Assembly (NCBI GenBank): GCA_030220185.1
Contig: JASPKZ010003421.1
Location: 434,001-498,000, forward strand
Origin: Diploptera punctata
Taxonomy: Eukaryota; Arthropoda; Insecta; Blattodea; Blaberidae
Reading direction: 5' to 3'
Length of the DNA stretch: 64,000 bases
This document shows positions 30,098 through 41,362 of this stretch, in pieces. The notes beneath the pieces are model-generated. The model was not told where the DNA came from, did no database searches, and worked only from the letters and a program-made list of their open reading frames with translations. The translations under genes and the position numbers were made by a program. Position 1 is the stretch's first letter; each line of letters starts with the position of its first letter.

Positions 30098-30539
30098 AAG
30101 GTTCAGATTAGTTTAAAAGTTGCGACTCCATCGGTAGTAAAACCTATGATCTTCCGGATTGTAGTGTGTGTTGCCTACTACACTACAGATGCGACCCATC
30201 TAAAATATGGGTAGTGGTGATGAAACAATATACATGAAGCACAGTACACTTTTAAATACGTGTTAACAAGTTCCTTATAATTTTAAAGTTCATGATTAAA
30301 AATAATATTAGGACTTCACCGTAATAATCGCTATCCTATTTTAAGTATCTAACGTTCGCATAACCTAAAAACAGGAGTTACGTTCTTATAATAGCAATGT
30401 ATGATATGTTGCACTGTGTTTTAGTTACACCTCACTCAAAAACAAAGTAGTAACGAATGTGCATTAACAGTTTTCTGAGTGTTTCTTTTTGACATGACTC
30501 TCGAATAGAACGTTCTAAATATTGTTAATACTTAAATTA
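30098..30539. other. unannotated stretch
   Basis: No supported feature. Confidence 0.5.
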
Positions 30540-31109
30540 CAGAATGATTCAGAAATATGGCTATACGTTTGATCGCATTTTGTGACGAAAATATTATTAT
30601 TAAAGGAAATATGATATCATTGGAAAGGGAATCCTTCAAATTACAACAATAGAACAAAACAAATCACTACTCACGTGCAGCTTGGCGGGTTGATTTTTGT
30701 GGGCTAGCGTCGAACGCCTCCACAATTCTCTTCGTTGTTTCTGCATCCGTTCTAATTCGAGGCCAGAGGTTTGCTTTTCTGCATCCTTCCCGTTTTCAGC
30801 AGTCGTTTTCTCCACTTCCCCACAGTCGACGCGACGGCTGCAATGCTACGTTAAACTCACGTCTTGCCCGTCTTGCGGCCTCACGATCATTAGCATACGT
30901 TATTGCCCATGCAGCAATTGAATTGTAATTTGCTGTTGCATATTCAACGCCATTTTGACTAATGACGTAAGTTCTACACTGTTTTGGTTTATTCCATTTT
31001 TGTAATTTGAATAATTGCCTTTCCAACGGTAATTTCATATTTCCTGTAATGGTAATATTTTCATCACACAACGCGATCAAACTTATAGCCATATTTATGA
31101 TTCACCCCG
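30540..31109 (-). mobile_element. mariner-type deletion derivative (N-terminal half only)
   Basis: Inverted ends of about 130 bp: CAGAATGATTCAGAAATATG at the left, and on the minus strand of the right end CGGGGTGAATCATAAATATG, continuing GTTTGATCGC and GAAAATATTA in both. TA on both sides (30538-30539, 31110-31111). It carries only the DNA-binding half of a transposase; the catalytic half is deleted. It needs an enzyme from an intact relative. Confidence 0.75.
30667..31092 (-). pseudogene. transposase DNA-binding region remnant
   Basis: Minus strand from 31092: MAISLIALCDENITITGNMK, then SIAAWAITYANDREAARRAR with REFNVALQPSRR (first helix-turn-helix). After a frameshift near 30800 comes TTKRIVEAFDASPQKSTRQA with AARE and a stop (start of the second helix-turn-helix, compare ERSPRKSLRRGSRE of the intact rosa protein). 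Part of the reading frame lies within the inverted repeat itself. Confidence 0.7.
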
Positions 31110-31111
31110 TA

Positions 31112-32278
31112 TATTAATAATAGCTGCACGCTCTCTTCAATGTTTAAATACTTCCAGATCATCAAATGAAACAAAATTACAGCTTAACTTTATTTTGACA
31201 AAGTTCTTATTTTGTTGTGTATTTTATATAATGTATTTTGATGTGTTAGTTATTTTCAAAGGCTGTTATTAAAATTATAGCGTAATTTAAACCATAGATC
31301 TCCATATCGAATACGAGCCTCTAACACTACAGTTTGAGCCAACTCGTCGGTTGATAATTGCTTTTATTATTTACCATTATTTTATTATTTGACATTATTT
31401 ACTATTATACTTGATGGAATGATACATTAAAGAAATAGTTGAAGCGATAAATATCTTATTTTAAGTTTATTAAAATATTCTATGCTCTCAAGTGAAAGTA
31501 AAAAGATAAACAATCCTCAAATGACAGGCTGTGAAGTGCTATGGAAGAAAAGATCCATCATTCATATCCAATGAAACGAATAGGAGATAGAATGGATTGT
31601 TTTATGTTCCCTGTGACTCTATCACAGAACAAATTTGGTTACTCATTCATTAAGAGGCTGTGCAGACTACAGTACTGGAATAGTTTGCAAATTAATTCAT
31701 ATAGAAACATCTCGATTTCTCCGCTAATCATCTAGCATCTTAATCAGATGCCTTGCGTATTTTTTAAAAATGAAACTAGGCTAACATATTTTTTGCGCGA
31801 TAGTGCGTTTTGTCGTAATTACAGCAGTGGCAACCATGATTGAAAGTTCAACTTCCTACATTTCGAGGTTGCCAAGCTAAGTAATTATAATAAAGTAGCT
31901 TTACTGTAACATTAAATATTAATAAACGCGTGTGGGAAGTGAAACCACTGCTCTCTATGTATACTGCATACAATGTATATACAAAAAATATCCAAAAGGT
32001 AGTGTTAATATACATTATACGAAACAAATCACTGCATTTTATAAATGAACTGAACTTTATTTGAAACAATATAAAACAATAAATACGTTCTTGCCGCCAT
32101 TTTATCACTAAATGATCTCACGGTCTCCTGTAGTTTCAACTAATAAACATTGCCCACACTGTTAACGTAAGTCAATTGTTTATAATGAACGCAAATACTT
32201 ACAACAAAGATGTTATTATTTTACTATTATTTATTATTTCGAAAACATCGCGCAAAGCACTGTACAACGCACGTTTGT
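31112..32278. other. unannotated AT-rich stretch
   Basis: Only short open frames without motifs. Confidence 0.5.
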
Positions 32279-32363
32279 GAAGTGTTCTACAGAATCTCGG
32301 AAATTAAAAACCTCGCTATCCCTCGGTTTTTAAACATTTTCCTCGATTCTGTAAAGCCACTTC
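32279..32363. repeat. hairpin repeat, about 35-bp arms
   Basis: GAAGTGTTCTACAGAATCTC pairs with the complement of GATTCTGTAAAGCCACTTC, and ATTAAAAACC with GGTTTTTAA, around an 11-nt loop TCGCTATCCCT. The regular stem suggests a tiny MITE. Confidence 0.65.
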
Positions 32364-33118
32364 CCATCCTCAAATCGTAATATACTATTTTGTCATGAGA
32401 TCATTTGTAATGAATTAATCAATGTCTATACCGCATACCAGAGATATCAATTTTGTAGGAAATATGAAAAGAAACAAAACATTGCCTTACAGCGATAGCA
32501 TGTTATATGGTGTGTGTTCTATACCGCTAATGCTTATCTCTACCCAATTACTTAATTAAGTACATATCAACCAGTTGCACGACGTGCTAAAGAAGATAAA
32601 ACATGCATGTGGCGGTAGTTTGGAATTTCAAATTTTCTAATGTATTAGAGGCATTAAAAATGTATTAAATATTTTATAGATTTTATTTTTCAAACAAAGA
32701 TGTGAAAAATGAAAATATTGTTATATCAGAAATATTTATTTCTACATTTTCTTCTAAACTGCGCTACTGTTGAGCGATTACCCTTTCTGTGTACCCAGTT
32801 GTGTCTATTCGTCCTTTGATATGAGCCGAGGTCTAGCTAAGGTATTAACATAATATCTGTGATCGGAAATTTGACCGGTCTGACATAGAAAACGCGTTAT
32901 TTTCATCTCCGTCTCATATTACTACATCGTTGAACCAGAAGGAGCTATGGAATTGTAGTGTGTGAGATTTAAGTTTGTGATTGACATTTATAAAACTCAC
33001 TGGCCGTCTCTTGCTTACAATGTCCAAAAGTATGTCTCGCTACAAGATATAAAGAGATGATGTCAACATTCAGACGGAAGCCCCTTGAATCGGATAACAA
33101 AAACGTTATTGTTCAGGA
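32364..33118. other. unannotated stretch
   Basis: No supported feature. Confidence 0.5.
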
Positions 33119-33131
33119 GCCAAATATATAA

Positions 33132-33327
33132 AAGTAAAGTGATCCCACAACAGACCCGAAGGCCCTTGGGGTAGTAGGAGGTTAGGGCTCCCACTTTTTC
33201 TAGACAATCGGCACTTTATGTCAGCCGGGTTGTCAGCCCTGCGTGACGGCCGCCTTTACCCCCAGAACAAGCGTCTGGTACTCATTTCCGTTAGAGGCTG
33301 AGTCGACCCCAGGGCCATAGTGCCCAA
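33132..33327 (-). mobile_element. SINE-4 copy, 5'-truncated
   Basis: Body in antisense: GGCCCTTGGGGTAGTAGGAG, CCCTGCGTGACGGCCGCC, AGTCGACCCCAGGGCCATAG. No head. Probable target duplication CCAAATATATA on both sides (about 33119 and 33328). Confidence 0.8.
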
Positions 33328-33439
33328 ATATATATAAGCTGTTAATCACATACTGTAATGACTAGGGTTTCGAATATGAATCATCTACTGTAATCTCCAT
33401 GGTTCTGGTAGGAAAATACGGTACTAACAAAGTTCTTAT

Positions 33440-34171
33440 ATTTGACAATTTAACTCATTCCCCAAATGGGAGTCAATGACCAATCACATTTCAATGATTT
33501 TTTATTTACAACCAATCACAGTCGTGTTTCGCCTAGAATTTACCAACTAAAATGTATCATAATAAAGAAAGCACCTCCTTTTTAACATTCTGAATAGGTC
33601 ATACCATTATTTTGCGGTGATTGAATCCCTAAGAAATACGGCTACCAGATTGTATATATAGTGCATAGCGCATGCAGGAGTTAATATAAAAATATTTGTA
33701 GCAATTGTTTACACCACAAAAAAAAACACTGTTTGCACTTTCTTAAATGTATTTTTTCCCAGGTAACATTCCAGAAAAATATAATTATCATATTTACATC
33801 ATAGGACATCAGAATTGAATTAATACACAGTTTGATGTGTTTCATTTTTTCTCCACTAGAGTGAATTCTTACAATATTGCGATCCTTTGGCAATAAATAA
33901 TATTATGATCTAGTTGCAGTGATGAACAAAGGAAGTAAATGAAGCGTACCAATCGTTTCTCATTTGTTTTCAAACATCGCCGTTTACATTAAATATATAA
34001 ATATTTTAAAATAACTATAGTTAATTAATGATTTGTGAGTAAACAGCTTAATTTTATTCGTTAAATAGTCCTAACAAATGCCAGTCTTGATTTCCTAATT
34101 CTCTAGATAAATTAACTCCTCACTTCGTTAGTCGTGAATTTATCGATAATTTGGAAATCACTCGTGGCATT
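33440..34171 (-). repeat. R700 repeat, minus orientation
   Basis: The complement starts ATAAGTAATGCCACGAGTGA-like (right edge, 34171) and ends GAGTTAAATTGTC (left edge). Shared blocks with the other copies include TTTGATGTGTTTCATTTTTT, GTGATTGGT and GGACTATTTAAC (as complements). Near its start the repeat forms a hairpin, GAGTGATTTCCAAAT against ATTAGGAAATCAAG. A subterminal inverted pair GGACTATTTAAC / GTTAAATAGTCC suggests a MITE. No coding. Confidence 0.75.
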
Positions 34172-34367
34172 ACTTATGATAACTCTGTGTGTGTGTGTTT
34201 TTTTTAAAATTATGTTCAATGCCCTCTTGCTTCGGTTCGAGCTCTCAGCGGATATGATGTTTATGTGGTATATTTTGAATATGCACATCACTTCCGCAGG
34301 CCACGTTAGTAGGTAATCCGCACTTGTATGTTATCCAAAGAGAAGTGTAAAATGGATGTGTGATTGT

Positions 34368-34582
34368 TAGGGAGCGGATTTTTATGTACAGTGCAACGTA
34401 GTATAATGAGAAGTTAGGCTTATGACTGTCTTTTGTTTTGGTTCCACACACAAACAGTTGAATAGTATAGTGAAAGTAAGACTTTTGACTGTCTCTTATC
34501 TTGTTTCACATACAAACAGTTGAATAATATATACTATCAACATTGCAATCTTATCTTTTATTACATGAAAATCCGCTCCCTA
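34368..34582. mobile_element. 215-bp hAT-like MITE with exact 8-bp duplication
   Basis: TIRs are TAGGGAGCGGATTTTTATGT at the left and the complement of ACATGAAAATCCGCTCCCTA at the right (one mismatch in 21). Exact duplication GTGATTGT at 34360-34367 and 34583-34590. The interior holds two imperfect repeats containing CACACAAACAGTTGAATAGT / CATACAAACAGTTGAATAAT. A diverged copy lies at 54813-55360. Confidence 0.88.
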
Positions 34583-34590
34583 GTGATTGT

Positions 34591-35046
34591 ATATTGATCT
34601 TTAATATATTCGATCGAAATGTCAAACTACTTGCTTCAGTTTTCCTCTCACATAAGGAAGCATAGGTTTGCACAAAAATATCTGAATGTGACGTAGAATT
34701 TTTCACTTTATCACAATGTCAGATCTGTCAGGTGATGAAGATTATTTGTGTCAGAGGGATATGTTCCATAAAACAAGTTTATATATGGGGATTTAGAAGG
34801 ACTTCTATCTAGAAATTTGCCTCGTTCTCGTGCTTCAACCCTCCATGAAACCCTTCGGGAATCGCGGAACACATAAACAGAACAAAACACGCAAGCAATG
34901 CGAGATCCAAGTGCAACATTGGAACAAGTCTGTCTCTAAACTCGATGTCATGTGACACTAGATTTTGATCGCTAACTCTGCCTGTGCATTCCTGGGATTG
35001 AATACTTGTGCTTTACCTACGTTTCACTCCATAAAATCTTCACATG
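34591..35046. other. spacer between inverted R700 copies
   Basis: No open frame with motifs. It could be the interior of a larger foldback whose arms are the two R700 copies. Confidence 0.45.
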
Positions 35047-36095
35047 TAATGTCACGAGTGATTTCCAAATCATTGATAAATTCACGAGTCACGAAGTGAC
35101 GAGGACATCTAGAGGTTGTGGAAATCAATAGTGGCATTTGGTAGGACTATTTAACGAATAAAATTAAGCTGTTTGGTCAAAAATCATTATTTAAATATAT
35201 TTATTTTAAAATATTTATATATTTAATGTAAACGGCGATGTTTGAAAATAAATCAGAAATGTGTGATTAGGTTTCATTTGTTTATTCACTGAAATTTGAT
35301 CATATTATTTATTGCCAAATATGATCGCAATATTGTAAGAACGCACCCTAGAGGAGAAAAAATGAAACACACCATACTGTATATTATAAACAACATTCCA
35401 TCGATCCATAGTAATTCTGCCCGAAGGCAGGTCCTTCACTGCACTCATAGAATTTTCATGATATGATTACAGTTTTACTAGGGAATTGTAGCTGTGGTAG
35501 CTTCCCGTTGCTTTTCACACCGGTGAAGGATGATGATGAAAATGATGATAATGATAAGGATGATGATGATGGCCATATGATTTCGGTGAACGTTTTGGCC
35601 TTAAAGTTTTCCTGACATTTGTCATACAGGTGAGGAAAGCCGCGATGAAAACCTCACCCAGAAAACTGCCCCGACTGGAGATCGAATCCGGGCCCGCTGC
35701 GTGACAAGGCAGCACGTTACCTCGAGACCACAGCGGTTGACTATAAACAACATTATAGGTTATTAATTAATTAATTTATTTTTTAGTAAACAATCAGTAA
35801 AATCATTATTTAAAAACACAATTATTGAACACACAATTATCAAATGTGTAGTTCGAAGGAATCTGTTTATTATTTACTATATTCAACGTATTTGTTGGAG
35901 AGTCAGTCACTGCAAAATGATGCTCCGACCCCTTCGAATATTAAAAAGGAGGACTTTATTTATCACAAAATCAGGAGCTGGTAAAGATAATTAATAAAGA
36001 GCGAGGTGAAACACCCTGTCATTTGTTGTAAAACAAAATTAATTGAAACGTGATTGGTCATTGACTACCATTTGGGAGATGATTTAAATAGTCAA
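35047..36095 (+). repeat. R700 repeat, plus orientation, interrupted by SINE-1a
   Basis: It starts GTAATGTCACGAGTGATTTC, continues GGACTATTTAACGAATAAAA and TGTAAACGGCGATGTTTGAA, and ends GATTGGTCATTGACTACCAT with TTTAAATAGTC. A SINE-1a sits at 35398-35741. It mirrors the copy at 33440-34171. Confidence 0.78.
35398..35741 (-). mobile_element. SINE-1a copy inside R700
   Basis: 1a body, GAT-rich middle, neck and head (B box region GGATTCGATCTCC on minus). Exact 13-bp duplication TATAAACAACATT at 35385-35397 and 35742-35754. It shows that R700 was already present. Confidence 0.92.
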
Positions 36096-36329
36096 AATAA
36101 TCCCTTTGCATGCTCCAGTGAAGCCGAGGCTGACACGGTTTCCCAGAGAAATGCATTTTAGTTATTATTTTGTCATATTTTAAGTTTGTTTTCAAGTATT
36201 ATGTTATGCTACATTAAACAATATAACGTAAATTGACTTACATTTACACTTCAATATAATTTATATATTCTATAATACAATTATTGCGCACATATGTTAT
36301 GTGATAAGTTCATATTTTGTAACTTTTCC

Positions 36330-36640
36330 ATAATGTGTACAAGGAGCTGTATCGTCTATGTAAAGTTGTCGACATTGTCACATATATCAAAATGCAAAGT
36401 CTGAAATGGACAGGACATGTAATAAGACGTAATAATGGATTATCTCTAAGTAATACTTATTGCAACAGTATAAGAGAAAAATACAAAAGTTAAGGTCCAA
36501 TTTAGATGGAAGATGAAATAAGTATGTAAAAGTTCTTAGTGATAAAAGAAATTGGCGAGTGCTAGACCTTGATAGAGAAGCTTGGCTGGAATTTCAGAAG
36601 AAAGTTGTGGCACAAAGAGGGATGTTTAGCTAAAGTACAG
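36330..36640 (+). mobile_element. LINE L-d C-terminal fragment
   Basis: Plus strand: YKELYRLCKVVDIVTYIKMQ, SLKWTGHVIRRNNGLSLSN, then a stop and, in other frames, DKRNWRVLDLDREAWLEF-type residues. The order ELYxLYKxxDIVTYIKxxRLKWAGH is typical of insect LINE tails. Only one copy is in the window. Confidence 0.75.
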
Positions 36641-36855
36641 GCCTATATTGTATTCACCGTATGTTACATGCAATCTTTAATTATACAAATATTTTAGGTG
36701 ATTGTAGATGTTTTATATTTGACATTAGGTGTAACAATAATTAGATTTGGCTGAATGGTAGAGTAAGTCCAAATGTCTAAATTTACCAGTAAATCATTTT
36801 GGTATTTGTTCAGATAGGCGGGGTTTTAATCATTTTCCTCAGTAGTGAAATAAAA

Positions 36856-37016
36856 TAGTTGAATGCAGGCTTTCACGGCCGGTAATCATAGTGTTGAGTG
36901 ATTCCGGGCTTTGTGGCCGTGGTCCATTACTGGTGTTCCTACCAGACGTTTCTCCCTCAGCTGCGGAGGGCATCTTCAGTGGCGAGTACTTCTAGGTGTT
37001 GTTTCCATTACACGAT
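36856..37016 (-). mobile_element. single arm of the Penelope-like repeat
   Basis: TAGTTGAATGCAGGCTTTCA at 36856 and the following 150 bp match one arm of the foldback at 223-590. On the minus strand it runs from GGAAACAACACCTAGAAGTA to CCTGCATTCAACTA. It is solitary, with no second arm nearby. Confidence 0.75.
36940..36979 (-). ncRNA. hammerhead-like core, second copy
   Basis: Minus strand: CTGAAGA, T, GCCCTC, loop, GAGGGA, GAAAC, GTCTG, GTA. Five of six stem II pairs are kept and both boxes are unchanged from the 501-540 copy, although neighbouring bases differ. Confidence 0.42.
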
Positions 37017-37370
37017 CCTTGATGATCTTGAACTGCAGTGTACGATTTCCTTTGAAAACTGTATTTCATTCTCCTTTCTTTGCCACATAATCCAGTATGT
37101 TTATAATATTGCTTTTAGCCCTTAGTTTAGGGTATCTTTACAGAAGCTTGTCGTATGTGTTGAAACCTCTTACGTGATAATCATCGTATGTGTTCTTTAG
37201 TGTGTTGTCATCAAACGCCGTGATGATACTTGCGAGTTTAACCTTCTTATCAGGAGAGGGTTGGAATTCACTTTCACTACTTCCATCGCCTCTTCCCGCA
37301 CTTGCCGTATCACTACCGCTTGCAATGAGTTGTTCGACATTATCATCACTAGCATCATAATTATGTATTA
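37017..37370 (-). pseudogene. broken coding remnant of unknown family
   Basis: One minus-strand frame reads through about 118 codons with only two stops. It starts HNYDASDDNVEQLIASGSDT, with an acidic, Ser-rich stretch, then SPDKKVKLASIITAFDDNTL, YDDYHVRGFNTYDKLL, stop, RYPKLRAKSNIINILDYVAK, stop, and NRTLQFKIIKDRVME. The codon pattern looks protein-like compared with its surroundings. It runs directly into the Penelope-like arm, so it may be the end of that element's ORF or of an unrelated element it landed in. I do not recognise the family. Confidence 0.5.
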
Positions 37371-37777
37371 GTGTTACAACAGTATATGTTTTAACTTATG
37401 CTCATATTTCTGCACTATAATAGATAGCAGAAAACATGCGAATGATTCATCCTCTACAGCAATACCATCTTCAGGAATCGCAATACATTAGCAGGATTGA
37501 TTATCAATCGCCGATCCATCTGTCGCTTCACTACACAAATAACTTCACAAAACGCAACTTCAAAGGCATACTGTACCGTCCCTACTGGTCTCGACTGGAG
37601 TACCAGCAGGTTAATGTACAATGAGGCATGGCACATGCAGATGTCTCTAACGGACGACTGCAGACTTTTGCAGATGAGCGAGTATCACTAGTGCAATAAG
37701 GGACCTTTAGATTATCTCTCACACAATTTTGGTGTATGTGTGTGTTCGAGCCCAAGTACTTTCCTTGTTAGTTCCAC
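37371..37777. other. unannotated stretch
   Basis: Overlapping short frames on both strands at 37436-37691 show no motif and are not called. Confidence 0.5.
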
Positions 37778-38222
37778 CGCCGCTGTGTTCTCGGGGTAGG
37801 TCGCAGCATTGTACGCAGCGGATGTGGTTCGATCCCAGATCGGGACAAGTTTATTGGGTGAGATTCTTTTTCAGGGTGTTTCCTCACCTGTAAGACAAAT
37901 GTCAGGAACGTTTAAGGCCGAAACGGTCCCTGAACGTCACCTGGCATCATATTAATCATTATCATATTCGACATGTTTAGTATGAATGTATGCGAGTGGT
38001 GTGTTTTGTCTTAATATTATGTTCTTTCGGAGGAGACCCTGACATTTAGCTTATTTTTTCGGTGACATCCTCCATGTCCTTGGGTGGTAAAAAAATATGT
38101 ATGTGATCCATAGTTAAATTCCCTCTCCCAACAGGTCGTGTTACTGTAAGGCCCGGGTAACATGTAACACGTAAAATAACTTACAAGGCGAGAGGTTAAA
38201 CTGGGTTAATGGAATGGAACAT
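37778..38222 (+). mobile_element. SINE-1c copy
   Basis: Head CCGCCGCTGTGTTCTCGG, B box TGGTTCGATCCC, neck, then the 1c body (GGAGGAGACCCTGACATTTA, TATGTATGTGATCCATAGTT) and end GGGTTAATGGAATGGAAC. The only plus-strand 1c copy. Confidence 0.8.
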
Positions 38223-38427
38223 AATTCTTAATTTTGCTTTTAGTGATATGATGTGGTGTACAACGTTTTTAAAATTATAGTGTATCATTTTAGAACATAA
38301 TTTACAATTTTTAAATTCTATTTTAGGTGCTTAGATCAACATTTTTAGAGTCTAAAAATCCGAGGTCTAATGATCATCTATCCTAAATACAGGGTGTCCC
38401 ATTCAAACCTCCCACATTTTAATTAAT

Positions 38428-38837
38428 TTGTATTGTATTGTAAGCCTATGTTTTTCCTTTACAGAGATTTAGGAGCGCTCCCCCTACACGGAAGAATTTG
38501 AACAATACTAATTTAGTTACACTTGTTTTCGTATAGATGTCATTTTGAGTGGTCCGTGGTCAATGTTCCGCCTCATACTGACATCTAGGAAACCAAGGTA
38601 GTACTAGGACGGGAAAATTCGGTAAATTTTGCTTAGAGGCCTTTTCATTCAGGCTTAAGGATTTTTTACGAGCCTGAAAATCTTCAGACTCCGGACCCAC
38701 GGCTTAAAGTCCCTCCCTGAGGACTTGCTCCTTGGATTTTTCCGTCCTAAAAAATCCATCGACCCCGGCCGGGTTTGAACCCGCGACCCTCGGGACCAGA
38801 GGCAAGGAGCAGAACCACTAGTCCACCACGGCCGACT
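38428..38837 (-). mobile_element. SINE-2 copy inside a mariner TIR
   Basis: Full-length antisense SINE-2 from TTGTATTGTATTGTAAGCC (tail) to CCACCACGGCCGACT (head). Exact 12-bp duplication ATTTTAATTAAT at 38416-38427 and 38838-38849. Confidence 0.95.
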
Positions 38838-38972
38838 ATTTTAATTAATCATAACTTAAAAAATGCGGAATTATGAAATGAGGCCAGTATTAAACGAAAC
38901 AGAAACTCAAAAAGAATTTTCATTGCCACACATTAAAACGTCTCTATATGTGCATCATTTCTTAAATGTTTT

Positions 38973-39160
38973 ATTCTGAAACACGTGCACGAGCAAATCC
39001 TGATTCTTTTTTAACGCTTCCAGTCGCCAGAAACTTCTCAAGCCATGCCTTAATGGTCTTCCCATCAGGTGCATTTCTTCCAAATTCTCTCTCGTAATTT
39101 CTTTGCACTGTAATTATTGACTTCTTCTCTGCTAACCAGGAAACAGTTTGTGCTCGCCAT
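38973..39160 (-). pseudogene. transposase N-terminus (helix-turn-helix) remnant
   Basis: Minus strand: AQTVSWLAEKKSIITVQRNY, EREFGRNAPDGKTIKAWLEK and FLATGSVKKESGFARARVSE. It aligns with residues 13-62 of the intact rosa transposase (QAVLWYAEFKSIIRVQREF, SIKKWRDTLLATGSV). The initiating Met is in another frame, and all sequence after the first helix-turn-helix is deleted. Confidence 0.82.
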
Positions 39161-39330
39161 TTTGTTTTATGTCGTTATTGTCCAACATGCGACAGATCAA
39201 TTAACTGCAACATTGAAAACAAATATTCTTTGAGTTTCTCTTTATTTTAATACCAACCTCATTTCATAATTCCGCAAACTTTGATAGTTATGATTCATTA
39301 AAATGTGGGAGGTTTGAATGGGACACGGTG

Positions 39331-39957
39331 TGTGTATGTGTATATATAATCATATTATTTTACTTGATTGTTTCTTGATACTGAGATGCCCGCGCCTGGA
39401 GTTTTACTGCGGTGTCATGTGGCCTAGGAACTCTCTTGCGTCAAGCAGTTGTATGAGAACTAATGCTAAAAGTCCCAGGAATATTTCACATACATGACAA
39501 TCAACATGCAATAACTATGTAATGAAATTCCGGAGACCATCATTAGTATATTAAAAACTAATTCTGAAGTACGACCATGTTTTGATTATGTTTATTGTTT
39601 CCATGGCAATTACAAAAAAATGTCCGCGGGAGTTCATTACAAAAACAAATATTGAACAACGGTCATTTTTTATAACCATTGTTTTAAATGTTCAATTTCG
39701 TATAGTTATCACGAAAATAGTAAATATCTGAACTTAGACCGTGATTCATGTTCTGTTCTCATGATTATGGATTAATTCCACCCTCGAATGTTGAACTTTT
39801 TATTGATCTTCAATCCGTTTTTAAATGAGTTGACTGCATGGGTTTCTTATACATAATTATCAATACATTTTTCTAAAGAAAACTTGTTTTTTTTTACTCT
39901 GTATTATGAAGTTCATCTTCTTCAATGAGGGATTAAGCTATTAAGCCTGTTTCGGCT
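39331..39957. other. unannotated stretch
   Basis: A (TG)/(TA) dinucleotide patch follows the element end at 39328-39350. Nothing else recognised. Confidence 0.5.
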
Positions 39958-40056
39958 TCACTTATTCTCCAACCAACGTTTCCGTAGTCTTCCATAACCT
40001 CTCCTTCCTTCAGGTTTATAATACAGAATTCTTCTAGGAATACGACTGCAGCTCAT
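39958..40056 (-). mobile_element. LINE C-terminal fragment
   Basis: Minus strand: MSCSRIPRRILYYKPEGRRG then YGRLRKRWLENK and a stop. RIPRxxLYYKPEGRRxxGRxRKRW is the usual L-b type ending. Confidence 0.75.
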
Positions 40057-40564
40057 TATTTCTAAGTGTTCAATCGATTGATCTGTGTAGCGATGAATAT
40101 TTTCCTCTAATGATATTATATTTAATTATTTTCTTATATCTTAATTTATGAAATTATAACAGGAAATTACTATAGATAACATGAAAATTGAAAAAAAAAT
40201 ATATTTGTCACTCTGTTTTAAATGAATCCTGATTATGACGGTGATTGAGATGGTTCTAGCACTCAGTTGACTTGCCATGTTGGGGCCTCCTATATCACTT
40301 TATTGTTGGTCTAGTCCCGGTGTGCATGATGTAGCTCAGTAACTCTCAAACCAATCAAAGCGATTTCCATTCATGTCTGTTGCCCATCAATTTCTCCTCT
40401 ATATTACATCTATTTAACTATTACATCAATAACAAAGTTGAGTGCCATGCTCATCTAATATATCGCGTTTTACGTCCTACGTATTCCTTAAGATAATTCA
40501 CTTCTTATTACACACTTATACGAGATAAATATCAATATTTAAAATATCTATCAATATCTATATG
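40057..40564. other. unannotated stretch
   Basis: No supported feature. Confidence 0.5.
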
Positions 40565-41022
40565 TTATCTAGTTTAACCTCTTCCTTTGCAGATACTTTT
40601 GCATGTCTCATGCCTCTCAAGTCTTAACAATCAACGAGAGGTGTCGGGGAAAGGATTTTCAAAACTTTGTGGCTATTCTCTATTACAACAAGGACGTGAA
40701 AGGGCTCCCCGGGTGGTGCTCGTGAATTTCCTATAGTTTACATATTTCCAAGACAACACGACACATTTAAGATCAATCAACACGATTAAATTATATATTC
40801 CTGCTAAAAAAAGCCAAATATGATTTGAATGGTGTTGGTCAAACTGGTGTTCGTGGTACCGTTTGGTGGCGCCTATTGTGCCTAAACTTTATTTGATATT
40901 CGCTTAAACATAACTAAAATCCCCGAAAAAACCTCACTTGGGAAACTTGCCCGGAATTGGGATCCAGCCTGGGGTCGCCGCGTTCGAAGTAACTTTATAC
41001 CTATACCACAGCAATGGACATT
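40565..41022 (-). mobile_element. SINE-1c copy, diverged
   Basis: AGTTTAACCTCTTCCTTTGC, AAGGGCTCCCCGGGTGGTGC and CAAGACAACACGACAC keep the 1c order. The head end is CTATACCACAGCAATGGACA with a damaged B box (GGGATCCAGCC). An older copy. Confidence 0.65.
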
Positions 41023-41362
41023 ATTTAAATAGATCATACTGTATTGTTTTAAAGTAAAATAAAACTTTATTCAGATTTTTAATTTGACATTATTTTATCA
41101 TGTAGAAGAATTAAAGTCGTAACTAGTTTCAAAATATCTTATTTATAAGATAGAATTAAATTCATCTGCGATCTTATCGTCTCTTATCTATTTCTATATA
41201 GGAATATTTTAATAGAAGTATTTTTAAGAACTGTAAATTTATAAATTTTTGATAGTGTAATTTATGGCTATATTATTAACATACTTTATACAACTACAAC
41301 ATATGGTTATGCATTATATTAATATTATCAATATTTGCATTGCTTTTATAAAAAACTGTACA

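Larger units (their letters stand above)
38390..39330 (-). mobile_element. mariner-type deletion derivative split by SINE-2
   Basis: Left end CAGGGTGTCCCATTCAAACC with TA before it. Right end GGTTTGAATGGGACACGGTG, the inverted match except for two bases at the tip. Inner inverted match: TTAATCATAACTTAAAAAAT against TTTGATAGTTATGATTCATT. Interior: only the N-terminus of a transposase (38973-39160, minus). SINE-2 interrupts the left TIR. Confidence 0.8.
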
